A stretch of 36,075 nucleotides of DNA, taken from Chloroflexota bacterium. Lineage in GTDB: Bacteria > Chloroflexota > Dehalococcoidia > Dehalococcoidales > RBG-16-60-22. Each line of letters opens with the position of its first letter. The stretch's first letter is position 1. The translations under genes and the position numbers were made by a program. The stretch spans positions 1-36,075 of the forward strand of contig JAHJTL010000117.1 of the NCBI GenBank assembly GCA_018829775.1, in the 5' to 3' direction. The notes beneath the pieces were generated by a model, which ran no database searches, was not told the DNA's origin, and saw nothing but the letters and a program-made list of their open reading frames with translations. Positions 33,238 to 36,075 of the stretch are shown here, in pieces.

Positions 33238-35493
33238 ATGCCAAAGAGAAAACCCAGAGCGGATAACGAGTTCCTGAACAGACCAACGCGAAGACGGCAG
33301 CGGCGTTCTTTCTTGGGTGGGCTATTACATTTCCTGTGGTGGGCACCGGTGCGCTGGACCATTCTGCTGGCGATAACAGGCGTACTCGTCTGGCTATTCC
33401 GGGAAAGCCTGTATGGCTTTTTTGGCTGGGGGCTGCTCATCATAGCGGCCGCGATTATCACCGTTATCGTTCAGGTAATACGTCGCAAACTGTCATCATT
33501 TATACTCCGCTTAAATCGGTGGCTGGGCGCCGCTGCCTTTGTGCTGGCGGTCTGGGGAATACTGGCGATTTTTGACCTTGGAGGAGGGTTCGGCGCGGCT
33601 CTAATTATGGAGCCGGCACCGGTAGTCGATATTCTGATAGTTATAGGGCTTGTTATAGTTGGTGTAATCATGGTTGCCCCCAGGGCCAGCATACGGATGG
33701 TCGCCAAGTTCTTCTCATGGCTGGGAGGCCAGTTCCAGCGGCGGCCGGAGAAGGTGCCAAAGTATCTCGAGAAACAGCTTGACGAAGAACGCAGGGCAGT
33801 ACCGCCTCACGTAGCGCTTCACCCGAGGGTGCCCTTTGAGGAAAAGCCGGCCATGCCTCGCGAGATGGAGGAGCCTATCGTGAGGCCGGAAAAGGTGATA
33901 CCAAAATCGCCGCTGATGACGCCTCTGGAGAAGGAAGCAGTGGCCAGAACCCCAACGCAGGCGCCGACCACCGAGGAGCTGAAGCAGGTGGCGCAGGAGG
34001 TCTGGAAGAAATACGGCCAGTCATCCGACCTGGTGGTGGTCGACGGCTGGCGATTGCCACCCATAGATATCCTCGATACGACGCCGGAAATCGAGTTCAG
34101 CGAGGCGGATAACGTAAGGAGGGCAAAGATAATTGAAGACGCGCTGGCTAGCTATGGCGTTGAGACCAAAGTGGTGCAGATAAACGCCGGCCCCACGGTA
34201 ACCCAGTTTGGCGTGGAACCGGGATGGGACAGAAGGTTAAAGGAAAGAAAGGAGCGGGACAGGAACGGCGAGGTCAAGGTGACGCTGGAGGAGGTCTCCA
34301 AGACCAGGGTCAAGGTGGAGCGGATTACCTCTCTGGCCAACGACCTGGCACTGGCACTGGCGGCACCGAGCATCAGAATAGAAGCACCGGTCCCGGGCAA
34401 ATCAATCGTTGGTATTGAGGTGCCGAACACCAGTATCAGCGTGGTCAGCCTGCGCAGCGTTATCGAGTCCGGCGCATATCAGAAATTGCAGGCGCGGGCG
34501 AAGCTGGCACTGGCGTTGGGCAAAGGCGCCGGCGGCGAGTCCATGGCGGGAGACCTGTCCCGGATGCCGCACCTGCTTATCGCCGGGGCTACGGGGAGCG
34601 GTAAAACGGTCTGTCTCAACGCCATTATCTGTTGTATGTTGCTCTACAATACCCCGTTCGATACCAGATTTATCATGGTTGACCCCAAGCGCGTTGAGCT
34701 TACGCCCTACAACAGCATCCCGCATCTGGCCATCCCGGTTATCGTTGATACCAAAAAGGCTTTGAGTGCACTGCGCTGGCTGAGTCAGGAAATGGACCAG
34801 AGGTACCAGAAACTGGCTGCCGCCGGTGCTCGCAATATTGAGGGCTACAACAAGAACCGCGAGGGCACCGATAAGTTGCCCTATATGGTGCTCGTCATCG
34901 ATGAGCTGGCCGACCTGATGATGACCAGCTTTGACGAGGTGGAGCATACTCTGTGTCGACTTGCCCAGCTTTCCCGTGCCACCGGCATCCACTTAGTTGT
35001 GGCCACGCAGCGTCCATCGGTGGACGTGGTTACCGGGTTGATAAAAGCCAACTTCCCCACCCGCATCAGCTTTGCCGTTACCTCGCAGGTGGACTCGCGA
35101 ACCATCCTCGACGGCGCTGGTGCCGAAAAGCTGCTGGGCCGGGGCGATATGCTCTATATGCCCACGGAAGCCTCCAAACCAAAACGGCTCCAGGGATGCT
35201 TTGTCTCCGACCCCGAGGTGGAGCGGCTGGTCTACTTCTGGAACAGCCAGCGGCAGCAGGAAGTGGCCCCGATTAAAGTCGAGGAAATGGTGCCGCCCAC
35301 CGTACCGGGCAGCCGTGGCGGGCAGCAGGAAGACCCGCTTCTGGATTCCGCCCGCGAGCTGGAGCAGCAGCACGAGCACATCTCGACCTCTTTCCTGCAA
35401 CGTAAACTGCACATCGGCTACCCCAGAGCGGCCCGCATCATGGAGCAGCTTGAGGAGGAGATGGGTGGTGAGGTAGGGGAGGGGGGAGCCTGA
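33238..35493 (+). CDS. ftsK: DNA translocase FtsK/SpoIIIE
   Basis: Septum-located motor that pumps chromosome ends at division. 751 residues. Four hydrophobic segments fill about residues 30-145, followed by a charged, Pro-rich linker. The motor has Walker A GATGSGKTV (Lys456) and Walker B MVLVIDELADLM, with ATQRPSVDVVTGLIKANFPT nearby. The C-terminal gamma winged-helix domain (HISTSFLQRKLHIGYPRAAR) reads orientation sequences. ATG at 33238, five bases after rnj. No terminator was seen downstream. Confidence 0.97.
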   Translation: MPKRKPRADNEFLNRPTRRRQRRSFLGGLLHFLWWAPVRWTILLAITGVLVWLFRESLYGFFGWGLLIIAAAIITVIVQVIRRKLSSFILRLNRWLGAAAFVLAVWGILAIFDLGGGFGAALIMEPAPVVDILIVIGLVIVGVIMVAPRASIRMVAKFFSWLGGQFQRRPEKVPKYLEKQLDEERRAVPPHVALHPRVPFEEKPAMPREMEEPIVRPEKVIPKSPLMTPLEKEAVARTPTQAPTTEELKQVAQEVWKKYGQSSDLVVVDGWRLPPIDILDTTPEIEFSEADNVRRAKIIEDALASYGVETKVVQINAGPTVTQFGVEPGWDRRLKERKERDRNGEVKVTLEEVSKTRVKVERITSLANDLALALAAPSIRIEAPVPGKSIVGIEVPNTSISVVSLRSVIESGAYQKLQARAKLALALGKGAGGESMAGDLSRMPHLLIAGATGSGKTVCLNAIICCMLLYNTPFDTRFIMVDPKRVELTPYNSIPHLAIPVIVDTKKALSALRWLSQEMDQRYQKLAAAGARNIEGYNKNREGTDKLPYMVLVIDELADLMMTSFDEVEHTLCRLAQLSRATGIHLVVATQRPSVDVVTGLIKANFPTRISFAVTSQVDSRTILDGAGAEKLLGRGDMLYMPTEASKPKRLQGCFVSDPEVERLVYFWNSQRQQEVAPIKVEEMVPPTVPGSRGGQQEDPLLDSARELEQQHEHISTSFLQRKLHIGYPRAARIMEQLEEEMGGEVGEGGA

Positions 35494-35669
35494 TTAAGGT
35501 CATGTTAGCAAAAATATTAATGGTCAAATAGCGAGCAGAGAATACGCTTTACCCTAATAACAGGACGCCGGAAACGCCGTGAATAAGAAAATGGGTATTC
35601 TGTAACATTACTTCGAAACGCTTTTGCATAAAAATTTGTAACAGGGATTAGAAAATCGACAGCAAATAC
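35494..35669. other. Low-GC intergenic stretch
   Basis: No gene, tRNA or convincing terminator was seen. Base composition drops relative to ftsK, consistent with an accessory region beginning here. Confidence 0.5.
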
Positions 35670-35698
35670 TTGACTTTTGGGTTCTACAGTAATACCAT
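35670..35698 (+). promoter_or_regulatory. Promoter of the truncated SDH-like gene
   Basis: TTGACT (35670-35675), 17-base spacer, TACCAT (35693-35698); predicted start near 35705, followed by GGAGG and the GTG at 35725. Confidence 0.6.
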
Positions 35699-35724
35699 TG
35701 TTTCTGCTTTGGAGGTGTGTTGAA

Positions 35725-35947
35725 GTGACAACAGGTGATGAAAATAACGTTGCTTTAGAACGTCGACGAGGCCTAATTAACCAGATTCAGGAAGCAAGGA
35801 ATAGCAAGGTTATTTGCTATGTCACGGGCGATAGGCAGAATCTACAGACTAAGATTGCTCACGATTGTCATCCCTTAATATTCAGTCACCTTCGCGAAAT
35901 AGGGACAACGAATAAGATTGACTTGTTTCTCTATACACAAGGTGGAG
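35725..35947 (+). pseudogene. Serine-dehydrogenase-proteinase-like protein (SppA/ClpP fold), cut by an IS element
   Basis: About 74 residues of the N-terminus remain: RRGLINQIQEARNSKVICYV, TGDRQNLQTKIAHDCHPLIF and IDLFLYTQGG, which match the start of the SDH family of ClpP-fold serine peptidases. Such proteins normally continue for about 200 residues with the catalytic Ser and Lys. Here the frame runs into an IS3-type left end and stops at TGA four codons later. GTG start at 35725 has GGAGG upstream. The rest of the gene may lie beyond the IS, outside the window. Confidence 0.72.
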
Positions 35948-36075
35948 TGAACCCCTGAAGCTGGACACAATGGGGTAGGAAGGTTTGGCAGGGTCCAAGT
36001 ATAATGAATGAAAGAGAGGACCTTGCCATGAAGAATCAGAGGACGTTCAGCTTAGAGTTTAAACGCCAGGTAGTC
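35948..36075 (+). mobile_element. IS3-family insertion sequence, left end (partial)
   Basis: The homology of the interrupted gene breaks at TGAACCCCTGAAGCTGGACA, which begins with the TG typical of IS3-family ends. About 80 bases on, an OrfA-type transposase frame begins. The right end and the target duplication lie outside the window, so the exact boundary is an estimate. Confidence 0.75.
36028..36075 (+). CDS. IS3-family transposase OrfA, N-terminus (cut by window edge)
   Basis: ATG at 36028 with GAGAGGA upstream. The 16 visible residues, MKNQRTFSLEFKRQVV, match the start of the helix-turn-helix OrfA of IS3-type elements (FSxEFKxxVV). In this family OrfA is normally joined to the OrfB integrase by -1 frameshifting; that part is outside the window. 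Confidence 0.75.
   Translation, partial: MKNQRTFSLEFKRQVV

Noticed and set aside
35677-35724. 16 extra N-terminal residues on the SDH-like protein
   Set aside because: The predicted transcript starts near 35705, and the GTG at 35725 has a good GGAGG; the upstream residues are not family-like.

Overview
The window is a block of bacterial chromosome. It looks like Chloroflexota, most likely Dehalococcoidia-like. That assignment is inference from gene content: a short EF-Ts, a eukaryote-type IleRS (IleS2), a YidC without the large periplasmic domain, T-box leaders, lipoprotein-type envelope proteins, and frequent TTG/GTG starts in otherwise moderately GC-rich genes. Nearly everything is housekeeping. 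The accessory DNA sits at the two ends: a serine recombinase running into tRNA-Asp on the left, and an IS3-type element cutting a protease-like gene on the right.

Layout. 1-940: 3' end of a large serine recombinase whose last codons lie inside tRNA-Asp(GTC), the likely edge of an integrated element. 1086-5792: rpsF-ssb-rpsR, rpmH-rnpA-yidD, a PQQ-type propeller lipoprotein, yidC and the KH-R3H gene jag, all forward. 5789-9212: an isoleucine T-box (specifier ATC) and ileS. 9209-12257, reverse: an HtrA protease and a TrpB2-type tryptophan synthase beta chain controlled by a tryptophan T-box (specifier TGG). 12274-18171: rpsB-tsf-pyrH-frr-uppS-cdsA, an NHL-repeat protein and rsmG. 18193-24301: pdxS-pdxT, an R3H/AAA ATPase, tmk, rnhB, yraN, a stand-alone ThiD2-like protein and a translin-like protein. 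24314-26462: membrane pyrophosphatase with a terminator-bearing leader. 26477-27094: a reverse MBL-fold hydrolase. 27208-30761: ribF, tyrS and a class V aminotransferase. 30884-35493: family 4 uracil-DNA glycosylase, RNase J and FtsK. 35494-36075: a low-GC stretch with a truncated serine-dehydrogenase-proteinase-like gene and the left end of an IS3-family element.

How it works together. Translation (S6, S18, L34, S2, EF-Ts, RRF, IleRS, TyrRS), RNA processing (RnpA, RNase J, RNase HII, RsmG), membrane protein insertion (YidD, YidC, Jag), lipid precursors (UppS, CdsA) and cofactors (PdxST, RibF, ThiD2) are packed in short operons. Most operons start at recognisable sigma70-type promoters with 16-18 base spacers. 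Two amino-acid genes are read out by T-boxes.

I did not find a convincing new defence or secretion system. The most unusual signals are: (i) low-GC patches inside conserved genes (the ileS editing domain, all of tmk, the tyrS 3' end), with an in-frame leftover of the old tyrS C-terminus just after the stop codon, which looks like a gene-conversion scar; (ii) a double-hairpin dispersed repeat, one copy of which supplies the rnhB start region; (iii) a tryptophan T-box on a lone trpB2; (iv) terminator hairpins in the hppA and ribF leaders that share a short sequence.
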